A stretch of 64,000 bases of DNA, taken from the NCBI GenBank assembly GCA_037042185.1, contig JAXQJY010000031.1, positions 1,488,001 through 1,552,000 of the forward strand, read 5' to 3'. The notes under the pieces were generated by a model, which saw only the letters and a list, made by a program, of their open reading frames with translations, did no database searches and was not told the origin of the DNA. The translations under genes were made by a program, and so were the position numbers. Position 1 is the first letter of the stretch. Each line of letters starts with the position of its first letter. This DNA is from Sordariomycetes sp. S80-01Y. Taxonomy: Eukaryota; Ascomycota; Sordariomycetes. Of this stretch, positions 1 through 10,780 are shown one piece after another.

Positions 1-696
1 AGTGTGGTTGTTTGAGTTTGCTTTGTTGGCTGGCAAGATGATGTTCAACGGATATATCTGTCTGAGACCATCTGGGGATGTCGAGCGCCTTATATAGACA
101 TCTTGCCGGCCCCTGGTCTAGTGATGTGAACGAAATGAAGCATGGCAACGCGATGATCTTTAGGCGAGATGAGGCCAGCCATGAGGGCGCAGCCACGCAG
201 TTACGACAACATGTCTATGGAAGCAACAGTGTTCATCATCACAAGAAATACCAAGACTGCCAATCAGACAAGCTTTTCGCCACTGCAGATGACGTTCGCC
301 TCGAGGCGCTGGGGCGTCTGAGGTGTGGTGGTTAATATACCCTCATTTACCCAGCGGTTCAGCACACAGACATGACCAATAGCAGGTTCAGATGCTAGAC
401 CCTGCACCCGCCACTGACCTAAGGGGTCCAAACAGATATGGCACATTTCTTTGCTCATGTTTGCGATGCTGTAATATGACATGAACACTCGCTGTTCTTG
501 TTGATGATCTACCTCGCTTATGGTGGAGTGTCCGTCAGTTGTGCAGACTGCCCTGTCGACTGACGCAGAGCTCGAGAGCATACCAAAACGACATTGGTTA
601 AGCTCTCGTGGTTTGACGAGATGGTTCAAGGCGCTTAATAAGACAGAGACCAAGAGGCAATCGCAAAGAGTTTGCGTGGCTTTCCATTTGACGAGC
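1..696. other. Left edge, no gene recognised
   Basis: Only short overlapping open frames on both strands, none with a recognisable domain or a splice pattern that would extend it. It presumably holds the 3' flank of the gene that ends at 697. A gene lying mostly outside the window to the left cannot be excluded. Confidence 0.5.
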
Positions 697-1340
697 TCAC
701 TGCCCCTCGACCGGCTCCCAGTTCTCCTTGACGACATCGACAATAACCCCGTGATCCTCGTCCTGCTTCAAGCCGCTTACGACCACCACCGCAACCACAC
801 CCTCAACCCCTTTCACCTTGATCGGCACGCCACCGCCGTGAATGGCAAACTGGCCAGCCTGTTCCGTGGAGAAGCCAAACTTGCTCGCGAACGCCCCCTC
901 GTCGCCGCCGAACTTGCAGTGCCACAGCCAGGAGCTCACGCCCCAGCGCGTGACCGTCGCCCTCTTGCGCGCAACCCAGCGCTCGTTATCGGGAGTGACG
1001 CCCGAGCCTGTCGTGCTCTGGTAGAGGGTGAGGCCGTTGGCCAGGCTGATGTTGATGAGCGTGGGGCGCGGATCCGGCGTGAGCTTTGCGTGGAGGAGGT
1101 GACCGAGCTCCCAGGCGTCTGAGTGGGTGAAGGCGTCGAACGTGAAGCTTTCGCCCTCGGCGACAAGAGTGTTGAACTGATCCCGTCAGACACTTGTTGC
1201 TCGTCAGTGACTCAAAGGGCACTTACATCGTTTGAGGGCTTTGAGATCTCAACGTGAGCGGGGTCCCTTCGGACGGCAGCGAGGTCCGCTTCCAAACCTG
1301 CTCCGACGGGGCTGCGACGGCGGAGAACTTGCTTGGACAT
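697..1340 (-). CDS. UPF0303 / HbpS-like (heme-degrading-domain) protein
   Basis: Two exons (1227-1340 and 697-1176) joined across a 50-nt GT-AG intron give 197 aa. The first exon (38 codons) carries a run of basic residues and ends in SKPSND. The second holds the conserved core of the UPF0303/DUF336 family (yeast YBR137W, bacterial HbpS), with the family-typical stretch FGFSTEQAGQFAIHGGGVPI and, after it, a Val-rich strand and the segment EDHGVIVD. Family members are small cytosolic alpha/beta proteins. HbpS binds heme, while the yeast member has been linked to tail-anchored-protein factors, so the biochemical role here is open. The start was chosen because it is the only in-frame ATG just upstream of the conserved region, and donor and acceptor preserve the frame (phase 0). 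Confident on family, not on function. Confidence 0.88.
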
Positions 1341-2747
1341 TTTGACCTGAGCGATGAAGCGTCGTCGATAGGTAGTGAAAGACGGAAAGCTGATCACAGC
1401 AAAATGTCTCATGAAAGGGGCGCCGGGTCCGGTCCACCGATTCAATGCGGGGCTCCGGAAGTACCTCCGGGGAGACGCCGATTCTAAGCCGGTTGTATAG
1501 TGACCGTTGCCCGGCTCTCGATGATACGTTGTTCTGCACAGAATCATGAGCCTGTGACTCTGGAATCGCTGTCAAATTGATAAGAGTCTGGGGAAGCGTG
1601 CCTGAACACGCCATGTGGACGAGGCCTCCTCCTCTCCTTGAATATTTCACCATCGACAGCGCCATATGATTTCTCAGTGTGGCTTCCTCTCCAGGCACAT
1701 TCGAGATGTACGTGCTAGCTCAACATCAAATACTGAGTAGGCGTGTTAAAAGGTATGGGTGGTTTCCGTGTTGTGTACTGGCTGTGACCCAGGAGATGCG
1801 GGCATGTGTGGTCCTTGGCGCCTCGTCAGTACAGATACCCCGAGCTCGAGATCAGCTCAAGTGGTTTGATAATTCGCGATAGTATGCTGAAGTTTTAGGC
1901 ACCAAATCTGTAGCATCTATATCTGGCACATTATTGTCTTTGATGTAAAGCATTGATTGATTCTACCTCGCAAAGTCTGTTGGTCGATGTCCGGAAGCTG
2001 CCGGAGTAAAGCATCTCAGGCCGCCCGATTAGGAAATCAATCACGGAGTTGCGGGTCAGTGCTGCGTTAGTGTAAGGGAAGCTTCACGTGTCACTGCTGT
2101 CAGGCTGCCTGTAAGAAGGAGCAACGAGATAGGGGATAATCAAGAGGTTCAGTCTTGGAAAGCTTGAACAGAAAGGCAAGTCTCTGCATCAAAGTTCGCC
2201 GTATCATCTAGGCTGCAACTCCCTGCAGTTCCGTCAGCTTGACTCGTGAGGCCTCCTATCCACGAGCCGCCGGCCGAAGCATAATCCCATTTCAAGTAAA
2301 TCCCGTCGCCTGACGCGCTGCATCTGGTCTTCCGATAATGAAAGCCCCCAAAATCTCGGGGCCTTTCCATGGGAGGCCACATGACGAGGCCGCACGGGCG
2401 GGCGCAGATCCAGGGTCCCGCTTATGGCTCGCTAACGGCCGAATGCCGAGTTCTTGGTTCCCCGGACTACACGCTACGGCTGTTTCGGTACGTCGGATCT
2501 GTTAGTGTGAGGATAGGAGGATGACGCCTGCTGGCGGGAAGTGGCAGTGCTGATTACCGCGGGAGGGCTTTGGGATTTAAGCTACTAGCACAATCAAAAT
2601 CCGCTCAGGAGGGAGCCTGCCTCGGCAATTAAAAAGCACGCCGCATGGTACATCCGGAGACATCTGCTTCTATCCAGACTACTTACGCGTCCAGCTGAAC
2701 GTCGCGCTGTGCTGCCGTGCCGTGTCAAGCGAAGCAGTATCTCGACC
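1341..2747. other. Intergenic, divergent promoter region
   Basis: About 1.4 kb between the UPF0303 gene (leftward) and the Trk gene (rightward), so it should carry both promoters. Small open frames occur but none resembles a known family. No repeat or RNA gene was recognised. Confidence 0.5.
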
Positions 2748-5262
2748 ATGTGGCGGCCTCCCATAACCTTCATCACGCTTCACTGTAAGTCGGCGCATCA
2801 CCCATGTCCACCGGTGACATCGCCTGGATGCGTCGGGGCGAACCGCTGATAACCCTTGATAGATGCTTATATCATCCTGATTGGGCTCTTGGCATTCCCT
2901 ATTCTATATCCCGAGGGGAACCTCAGCGCTGTCGACACTTACCACTTTGGGGTGAGCGCGTCTACGGAGTCTGGACTCAATACGTAAGTCATGGTCCTGT
3001 CGCCGTCTTCTTGGTATGCGAGTCACGACTGACGGTTTCAGCGTCGACGTCAAGGAGTTAAGGACGTACCAGCAGCTGTATCTCTACTTCGTGCCTGTGG
3101 TGACTAACATCGGGTTCATCAACATCCTCGTCGTGGTTGTTCGACTGTGGTGGTACAGAAAGCACCTGAAGAAGCTCGGTGAGTGAGTCTGTTTACTTTT
3201 GTGGCGGCTTCAGAATGTAACGTTTTCTCAGCACCTGCCTTGTTCGAAGCCAAGAACCGACAGTCATCTCATGATGGTGTCGACCAAGACTTCGAGTCCG
3301 GCCTGACGGCCGCAGCTCCGGATCGCGACTTCCGCAACGAGTCAGAAAACGCTTATTCTCCCAAGAGAGATGGACCCTCTGTCCCTCCCATTCAAGGAGT
3401 TGAATCGGCGGCCGTTGGTGACGTTCGCCCGGATGTTGAACCTAGGAGACACAGCAACCCCGAAGACAAGACCGACGAAGATGCCTTTGTCAAGCACCCC
3501 CCACCCAGAACCATCACATTTGACACGGCCATCAAGATGGAACCAAAGGATGATGGCGCTTTATACATACCCGGACCGCGCGATCGCGACAGAGGACATC
3601 CCCTGGTCGAGCTGAACAGCAAGCTCTCGGACAGCCACGAAGGTAGGTGATCCGTCTTCCCGGACTTCGACATACCATACTAACACTCCCAGACCTGGAA
3701 AGGGAACGAAGTCGAGGTCAATCTGCCCGTCCTGGCATGCGTCGTCGCCGCACAGACGGGTCCCGTCTGGTCGAAGCAAAATCCTTCGACCGCGTCGCCA
3801 CCGTCGCCTCGTCCGTGTTCGTCATAGGAAGCGAGATGAACCGTCGCGAGCCGCGCGCTTCAATGTCCTCGGAACGCCCTCCAGCCCTGAACGGCAAGCC
3901 CCTCCTGTCCAGGCAGGCCACCGTCGGGCGCAACTCACAGTTCAAGAACCTGACGTCGGAGGATCGCGATGCGCTTGGTGGCATCGAGTACAGGAGCTTG
4001 AAGCTGCTGCTCAAGATCATCATCTGTAAGGCTGAGACTCTGAAAGACTGTAGACAGGTCATCTTTTCTAACAATTCAAGCGTACTTCGTGGGCTTACAT
4101 CTGCTCGGCGCCATCTGCCTCGTCCCCTGGATCAAGCGTGCCGATCCCAAGTACAGGGACTACCTGAAGGAATGCGGCCAGGGAGAAGTTTGGTGGTGAG
4201 TATTACCCAGTTCTGGCGAGATGAGGTACTTCCGACTAATATCACCAGGGCGTTCTACTCGGCTCAGACCATGGTCGATAACCTTGGCTTCACCCTGACC
4301 CCCGACTCAATGATTACCTTCCGCGACGCAGAATGGCCCATGTTCATCATGTCCTTCCTCGCCTTCGCCGGCAATACATTCTACCCCGTCTTTCTCCGCC
4401 TCCTCATCTGGCTAATGACAAAGATTCTGCCCAGGGGGTCACCCACCCAAGACCCCCTGAACTTCCTCCTCGACCACCCCCGTCGATGCTACACCTTGCT
4501 CTTCCCCAGCAAGCCGACGTGGGTTCTCTTCGCCATCCTCTTCGCCCTCAACTTCGTCGACACCCTGCTCATCATCGTCCTCGACCTGCACAACCCCGCG
4601 GTCGCCGTCCTGCCCATCGGCAAACGGATCCTCGCGGCCATCTTCCAGGCAGCGTCCGCGCGCCACACGGGCACCTCGACCTTCGTCCTCTCCGACGTGA
4701 GCCCCGCGGTGCAGTTCAGCCTGCTGGTCATGATGTACATCTCCGTCTTCCCCATCGCCATCAGCATCCGCGCGTCCAACACGTACGAGGAACGCTCTCT
4801 GGGGATATACGAGAAGGAGGAGAGAGAGGTTGACGAGCAGAGGAGCGGCGCGGCCTATCTGCTGCAGCACATGCAGAATCAGCTGAGTTTTGACTTGTGG
4901 TACATTTTCTTGGGTATTTTCTGCATTTCGATCGCCGAGGCGTCAAAGATCATGGATCTTGCCGATCCCGCCTTCAACATGTTTGCCATTTTCTTCGAGG
5001 TGACCTCGGCCTAGTGAGTACACCGATATGTCTTATTTGGCGAAATGTACTGACTTTTCCCAGTGGTAACGTCGGCTTGAGCCTCGGCCACCCTACCGTG
5101 GCCATCTCGCTGTGCGGCAAGTTCACCACGTTCAGTAAAATCGTCATCTGTATCATGATGATCCGCGGGAGGCATCGAGGCCTGCCGTACCAGCTTGATC
5201 GCGCTATAATGCTCCCAGATGAACACCTCGTTGAGTCATCAATGGATGCTCGCGATGAGTGA
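2748..5262 (+). CDS. Trk1/Trk2-family potassium transporter
   Basis: Plasma-membrane high-affinity K+ uptake protein. Eight exons (2748-2784, 2863-2983, 3042-3178, 3232-3642, 3693-4025, 4081-4195, 4249-5013, 5064-5262) keep one frame throughout and give 705 aa. All four pore loops of the TrkH/HKT fold are visible with their selectivity-filter glycine: P1 near residue 48 (SGLNTVD), P2 near 390 (DNLGFTLTPDS), P3 near 523 (RHTGTSTF) and P4 near 635 (SAYGNVGLSLGHP). It ends with the fungal Trk signature GRHRGLPYQLDRA. A hydrophilic, charged loop of about 240 residues separates the first and second pore units, as in other fungal Trks, although the protein is shorter than yeast Trk1 or Neurospora TRK-1. 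The ATG at 2748 is the first in frame; the short first exon codes for the membrane-entry segment FITLHYAY. A longer N-terminus through an unseen upstream exon is possible. Confidence 0.93.
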
Positions 5263-6035
5263 TCTTTTGGTACTGGGTCTGTAGGGAGCCGAGCCGTCAC
5301 GTAGACACACAGGACTTCATTAAGAGTAGACTTTATGATTGATTTGGAAACCAGCATTTACTTCCGTGTTTTCATTGGTCTTTTTCACGGCTATAAAGGA
5401 CATATTTCGTGTCCAGGTCTCCTTCAATGTTCCGTATGACACACTCAACACCGTGGTGCAAGGCTCACAAAGGGAGCCTCAGAACCTGTGTGCCTTCACT
5501 TCACCATGCGTCACTGATCTGCCATAGAATAGCGTCTCTCCGTGATGCGCAAGATAGAGCTGTCAAAAGTTGATATTGCTACTAGATAGCAATCAAAGAG
5601 TACATCGTGAAGATGGAAAGTCAACGCTGCTCACTGACTTGAGGCCTCGAGGAGGTAATGCAGACATCAGAATTGCAAATACGACGAGTGACCTCAGTCC
5701 TGGCATCAATCGAGACATCACTTCCTCTTCAATAAGTGATATTGGTATCTTGTGATACATATTGTTACAGTGGGGGTATCTGTATATCCATCGAATGTTA
5801 AAAGAGTCTCCAAGACAACTCAACTTCCCCCAGGTAGCGGTGCTCAGGCTCTGAAGCCACGGACCCATTTTCTAATCGACAGCGACCGTTCATTCGTGAG
5901 TTTCAAGGCATTGTGCCAGCAGTGCCTCTTAACGCCATTCTATTCCTTTGCGCAACGTTCTAGGTCGGTAATGTACAATCGAGCGGCGAGTCATTCGGTC
6001 CTATACACGGTGCGGATGTATGTAAGGCGAGGTGA
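5263..6035. other. Convergent 3' intergenic region
   Basis: 773 bp between the 3' ends of the Trk gene (+) and the sterol acyltransferase gene (-). AT-richer than the flanking genes, as expected for 3' UTRs. No gene or repeat recognised. Confidence 0.5.
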
Positions 6036-7874
6036 TTATACAAGCACGTATAGCGCGCAAATCTGTGTTCGTCAGCTAAAGTTCCCTTTCTACCCGTAGT
6101 AGCAACGGGTGCGGAGGAGAGGAAAGGGGCAACTCACCAGGCTCAACCCCAGAATCATACTCGCCCAAAAGAACACATTGTTCAGCGTCTGTCTTCCCCT
6201 GACCCACCGCGTCCTCTGCATCACGAAGATAGGCAACTGCATCATCTGACACACGAAGCCGTACCCGCGGATCTTCTTGGTGATGCACGCCATGACGATC
6301 TCGTGGCCCACCGCGCTGACCAGAAAGGTGATGAGCGTAGCGTAGCTCTTACCGATGTGCGGCCGAGAAGCAGAGTAGACATGCCTGCGCAAGAAACTGT
6401 AGACAGGGACGTTCCATTCGCGGGAGAACTCCATCCAATCTGTCGAGTTCCACCAGTCCGAGTAGAAGTGGCGGTCGGCGAAGCGGGTGATCTCTGCGAA
6501 GGCGCCGAGGATGTATTCGAAAATGACGAGGAAGACGAGGAGGAAGGTGAGCATGAATGGGAAGAGGAGCCAGCTGATCGTCTCAGCCAAAATCAACAGC
6601 GCTTCCGAAGGAGGCGGCTGGGGCGCCGCAACGGGATGAAGCCGATGGTTGGCATCCGTCAGAACGGGGAGGATGAACTCTTCAGACACAACGGTCAAGA
6701 GGAAGATACATCCAAAGGTAGCCACGATCTTGGAAATCAGAGAAATCCAGTTCCTGCCTTGGAGCCGAGGGTATTCGAGCTCATAGCAAAGTGTTGGGCA
6801 GAGGAGGTAATCGAAGTAGTTCCAAAACGTCAAGTTGCGAGGGTAAGTGACGTTGCCCATGGGAGATATGAGTTCGCGAGCGAGATCCTCCCTGAGAGTT
6901 TCGAGCTCGTCCGCGCTCGCATCGTCTTCCTCCTCCGCTTGAGCATCCTCAGTCAGCTTCTTCGCAGCCGACATGCGGTACTCCGCAGAAGGGTACTGAT
7001 ACGCCGGTTGCCGATCGGTGTTGGTCGGCGAATCAAGATTCCTCAGACGCTTCTCCGTCTCGCTCAAGTGCCCGTTATAGAAGGCGTACGAGTGCATCTT
7101 CATCAGCAAAACCATTGTGTGCAGCAGAAGGAAGACCTGCGAGGTCCACGTCCACTCCAACAAGAACGGCGCGGCAACGAAGACCGTAAACCAGATGATT
7201 TGCCAAATGCTTTGTATTGCCATACCACCCCTCTTCCACGTCCAGAAGCCCCCAGCCGGCGCCTTGCGACTCATGTAGTGGATGAGGATAGAGACACTCG
7301 TAGTGCCCACCATCAGGGCGTCTGCGATGGCCAAATGCCACAGCTTCACTGTGAACAGGCTCCAGATCTGGAAGCGGAGGGGTAGGCCAGTATCCTTCAT
7401 ATTCCTAAGCATGGTCGTGATCCCCATGATTGCGAGGCCGATCCAGAAGAGGTTGAAGAAGCCGTGGAAGTCCCGGTAGTCGGACTCGGGGTCAAAATGC
7501 GAGACGCGCGATGTGAAGTCGATGGTGGGGAAGATGCGGCGTTTCTGTTCGGCGCGGGCTTGCTTGCGCGCCGAGGAGAGGGACTTGACCGATGGGGGTG
7601 CATTTTCAGGAACAGGAGTCGAGCGTCCACTGGAATAAGGTGTCAGCTAACGTCTCGTCGTGTGAGACTGTCGGTGATGGTGCCAGCCGTACCTCGTCAT
7701 GCCACTCGGCGGGCCGTTCTCGCCAGGAGTCAATTTGCCCTCGTCCATCTCTCCGCTGGACATCCTCGAGAGCGCCTTGACCTGGGAATGCTGTGGTTTT
7801 CTCGGCCTCGGCCTCAGAACGTGGTCGTGCGCATCGTGTGCGTGCCCATTGGCGACATCGGCGGAGGAGCTCAT
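6036..7874 (-). CDS. Sterol O-acyltransferase (ACAT/ARE family, MBOAT)
   Basis: Endoplasmic-reticulum enzyme that esterifies sterols (ergosterol and precursors) with fatty acyl-CoA for storage in lipid droplets. Three exons (7693-7874, 6138-7629, 6036-6062) give 566 aa. The last exon is only 27 nt and supplies the C-terminus ICALYVLV; its splice from SL to ICALYVLV matches the hydrophobic end of the family. The family motif FYSDWWN is near residue 449, and the catalytic MBOAT histidine lies in SAVGHE near residue 503. Multiple membrane spans run through the large exon. A disordered, charged N-terminal tail of about 100 residues precedes the conserved SHFDPESDYRDFHGFF segment, as in yeast Are1/Are2. 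The start is the ATG at 7874 in the first exon; later ATGs in the same exon are alternatives. Confidence 0.95.
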
Positions 7875-9073
7875 GGTTGCGATCGAAGCTCACCAAGCAT
7901 CCGTTCTGCTGCTCAAAGTCTGAATCATACAATAGTAAAGAATCGCTCGAGGGAACTCGGAAGCACGGAGGGCCTAAGTAGGGGAATCAATAGCTTGCAG
8001 GCCCGGAATGGACGGGACTTTTCTTCCTCAGAGGCCGAGGAGGAGACGGTGTCGTCGAGAAATCCGAGGCGCGGCGCGCTGCCTTGTTACGTCACCGACC
8101 CCGGCACATCAGCGGCGTGGACGCCACGTGATGCCGCCCGGCACCCTGGCGGAGCGCGGGATGCTGTGAAAGAAAGCAAGGCCGAGTCGCTTTGCCTCCC
8201 GATCTGGATCGAAGTCGCCGGTTTCTCTCACTGATACATTACGGTTGTAGCTCGTTTCTTGGTTCTTTGATGTGCTGTCTTGCAGCTGCGCCACACAATG
8301 GTGATCTGTGGCGAAGGTGGCTTGAGCCTTGTTTCGGTCAGGCACACACGCCCAGCTCCCAACGAGAGACGTCTCCGAATTCATTGCTATGTCGGAACTC
8401 TGGAAATAGGCAAAGCACATAGGTCACTTGATGTCGCACTGGCAAAAACAGCATGTACGGGCTAACGAACGTTTCAAAGAACAGTTGGAAGGCAAGCAAA
8501 GTGTCTGTACAAAATATATTCACATCATCTCATCGTTAGTTGATAAGGACTCATATCCAGAGTAGATAGTTAGCAAAACAATGGCAAATTCGGTATCCCA
8601 ATGCCTCTATCCTTTCTTCAGCCCGCAGGACAGAAAGAATGTGTGCAATCCCGACGTGAACTCCGCCCCGAACGCCAGAATGAAAGAAAAGGCACCCTCT
8701 TGTAGGCTATGCAACGCTTGCCCAACTCCTACACCCAGCATGAATGCGCAAATAGGGCAAATTCAAAGACCGGGACATCCACAGGGACAGACTGGCTCTG
8801 CGCTTGCCCGGTGAAATTTGATGATAACAACGCGGGCCGTATGTGTTGCCCCCTGGCCGCAAGTAAAACAAAAGCAGCAAGCAGCAATGAGCTACATCAA
8901 TAACGCAATATCGTTAAGGTATAGTTATTTCGCAGAACTGCTGAAAAATAGACAGCCCAGAAGATTCAGAAGCGATGGTTCTGGAAGCGTCCTAGTTCGC
9001 GCTCGAGAATAGAGCTCGTCAGATCGCGGAATGTATCTTCTGGGCAAGAGTCTGACAACCATGTAGTAGCACT
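7875..9073. other. Intergenic between two leftward genes
   Basis: 1.2 kb holding the acyltransferase promoter and the 3' flank of the J-protein gene. No supported gene, repeat or RNA. Confidence 0.5.
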
Positions 9074-10780
9074 CTATGCATGACTGTACACGGGACGACC
9101 CTCGGCGTAGTGAGCAGAAACCGGCTCGCCGTACGAGCTGTAGTTGACGTCCGCAGCGCCGTATGCGGGACCCTGCTTGACCTTGAGTCCAGCGTAGCTG
9201 GGACCACGCGTGTACTCCGGCCTCGATGTGTGCGCAGACCTGGCTGGCTCGTAGTCATAGTCGTACTGGGCATACGTTGTCTGTTCCCGGGGAAGGGCGC
9301 GGGTGTAGGAAGACGAGCTGAGCTTGGTGCGGTTGTTGTCTCCCACATGGTAGCGGATCTCCTGGCCCCTGTCATCCTTGCGACTGCGGTGCTTCGGTCG
9401 ACGAGGAGGTTCGTAGTCGTCCTCGTCGTCAGAGAGAACCTCGGCTTGCGGGTGCATCTTGGAGCGTCCACGCCCGCGGTTTCCGGCGATTTCAGGACCT
9501 TCAGTGTAGGTGTGGGATCTCCTTGGAGGCATGGCACGCGAGGGCTTCTCCGTGGGCATGGTGTTGGTTCGAGACGGCCGTGGAGGCGACTCGCTCATTT
9601 GGGCTGCGTACTGCGGCGCCCTCTTGGAGGCTGGAGATGCGTCGACAATGACAGGGTCCTCCTGCACTGGCTCCCTCGAGGTTCTATGAATGTTGCGTTC
9701 CCGAGACATGGGAGGCACATCAGAGGATCCCCGGCGAGGCCGAGCAGAGGACCGACGAACCTCGTCTTCCTCGGGGGCGACAAATGCGCCGCTTGGGGCG
9801 GGCGGGGGTGTAGGTGCCGCTGGAGGCTGGGTGGGCCCAGTTGTTTGAGCGCGGCGGATATACTCTCGCGCGTTGAAGATCTTGGAGGAAGCAGCGTCCA
9901 TGCGAGGATCGTCCGTGTACATGCGACGCACTCCCGGGGGCGGATGCGGCTCATCGCGGCCAGAGGAGCGCTCGCGAGCGTCGTACGCTCTGGCACGGCC
10001 AGGGTTGTAGGTGATCTCATCTTCCGAAGGCTCAATGTAGGGGTCACGGTCGCGGCGCTTATCCTCCTTCTCGCGCTTCTTCTCCTTTGACTCCTGCTTC
10101 TCGCGAGTTCGCTTCGCCTCCTTCCTGGCGGCCCGTTGCATCCGCTCCTCTTCTTCCCTCTGCATCTCCTTTTCAATCTTCTTCTTCTCCTTCTCGCGCT
10201 TCCTTTCCTTCTCTTCTCGCTTCTCGCGCTCTTTCCTGGTCTCCCGCTCGCTCTCCCGTTTCGAAGGCTTCTCGGAATAGCTCTCACCACGCCGGGGAAG
10301 TCGCACATCCTCGTAGTAGCGGGGGCCGCGGTCCTCCTCGCGAGCTGACTCACGAGCAGATCCGCTCCTGTACGAAAAGATCTTGACGTTGGGCATGTCG
10401 CGAGCTTCCCGGCGTGGCTCCTCTCGATATGACTTTGAGCGTGGTGGCGGGGCGGCGGTGCGAACATCGAATTCTCGGTACACCTTGGGCGAAGACCGGG
10501 GCGCAGACGAGTTGGCCTTGTTCTGGGCCATGTCGGCGCGGAGCTTGTGCAGTCTGAGCAGGTCGTCGCATCTCATGCGTTCTGTCTCGTCGCTGAGAAT
10601 TTCGTAGGCCTGCTGCACCCTTTGGAACTCATCCTGCTTCTGTGCCTTGAGTGCAGGATCAGCGACCTTATCTGGGTGGCACTTGAGCACAAGCTTGCGA
10701 TGTGCGGTGCGAATGTCCGGTAGCTGAGCATCCATCGGGATGCCCAGCACCTTGTACGGATCCATCGGGGGCGTACTCAT
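9074..10780 (-). CDS. J-domain (DnaJ/Hsp40) protein with long charged disordered tail
   Basis: Single-exon gene, 568 aa. The N-terminal J domain occupies residues 7-75, with the Hsp70-activating tripeptide HPD at 35-37 and a normal helix II/III pattern, so it should stimulate an Hsp70 ATPase. There is no G/F zinc-finger or DnaJ C-terminal client domain. Instead there is a Lys/Glu/Arg-rich stretch at about 165-245 likely to form a long single helix or coiled coil, then about 300 residues rich in Arg, Ser, Pro and Tyr. This makes it a class C J-protein. Such tails often direct the chaperone to a specific partner or to RNA, but the partner here cannot be inferred. Start: the first ATG of the frame, immediately before the J domain. 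A long open frame on the opposite strand is a composition shadow. Confidence 0.9.
   Translation of the reverse strand: MSTPPMDPYKVLGIPMDAQLPDIRTAHRKLVLKCHPDKVADPALKAQKQDEFQRVQQAYEILSDETERMRCDDLLRLHKLRADMAQNKANSSAPRSSPKVYREFDVRTAAPPPRSKSYREEPRREARDMPNVKIFSYRSGSARESAREEDRGPRYYEDVRLPRRGESYSEKPSKRESERETRKEREKREEKERKREKEKKKIEKEMQREEEERMQRAARKEAKRTREKQESKEKKREKEDKRRDRDPYIEPSEDEITYNPGRARAYDARERSSGRDEPHPPPGVRRMYTDDPRMDAASSKIFNAREYIRRAQTTGPTQPPAAPTPPPAPSGAFVAPEEDEVRRSSARPRRGSSDVPPMSRERNIHRTSREPVQEDPVIVDASPASKRAPQYAAQMSESPPRPSRTNTMPTEKPSRAMPPRRSHTYTEGPEIAGNRGRGRSKMHPQAEVLSDDEDDYEPPRRPKHRSRKDDRGQEIRYHVGDNNRTKLSSSSYTRALPREQTTYAQYDYDYEPARSAHTSRPEYTRGPSYAGLKVKQGPAYGAADVNYSSYGEPVSAHYAEGRPVYSHA

Noticed and set aside
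2149-2382. 77-codon minus-strand frame resembling a small Cys-containing protein
   Set aside because: No signal peptide, odd number of cysteines, no splice extension and no family resemblance.
6303-7385. 360-codon + strand frame opposite the sterol acyltransferase
   Set aside because: Antisense shadow; Arg/Glu-rich composition and no domain.
9080-10090. 336-codon + strand frame opposite the J-protein gene
   Set aside because: Antisense shadow of the biased Arg/Ser/Glu coding sequence.
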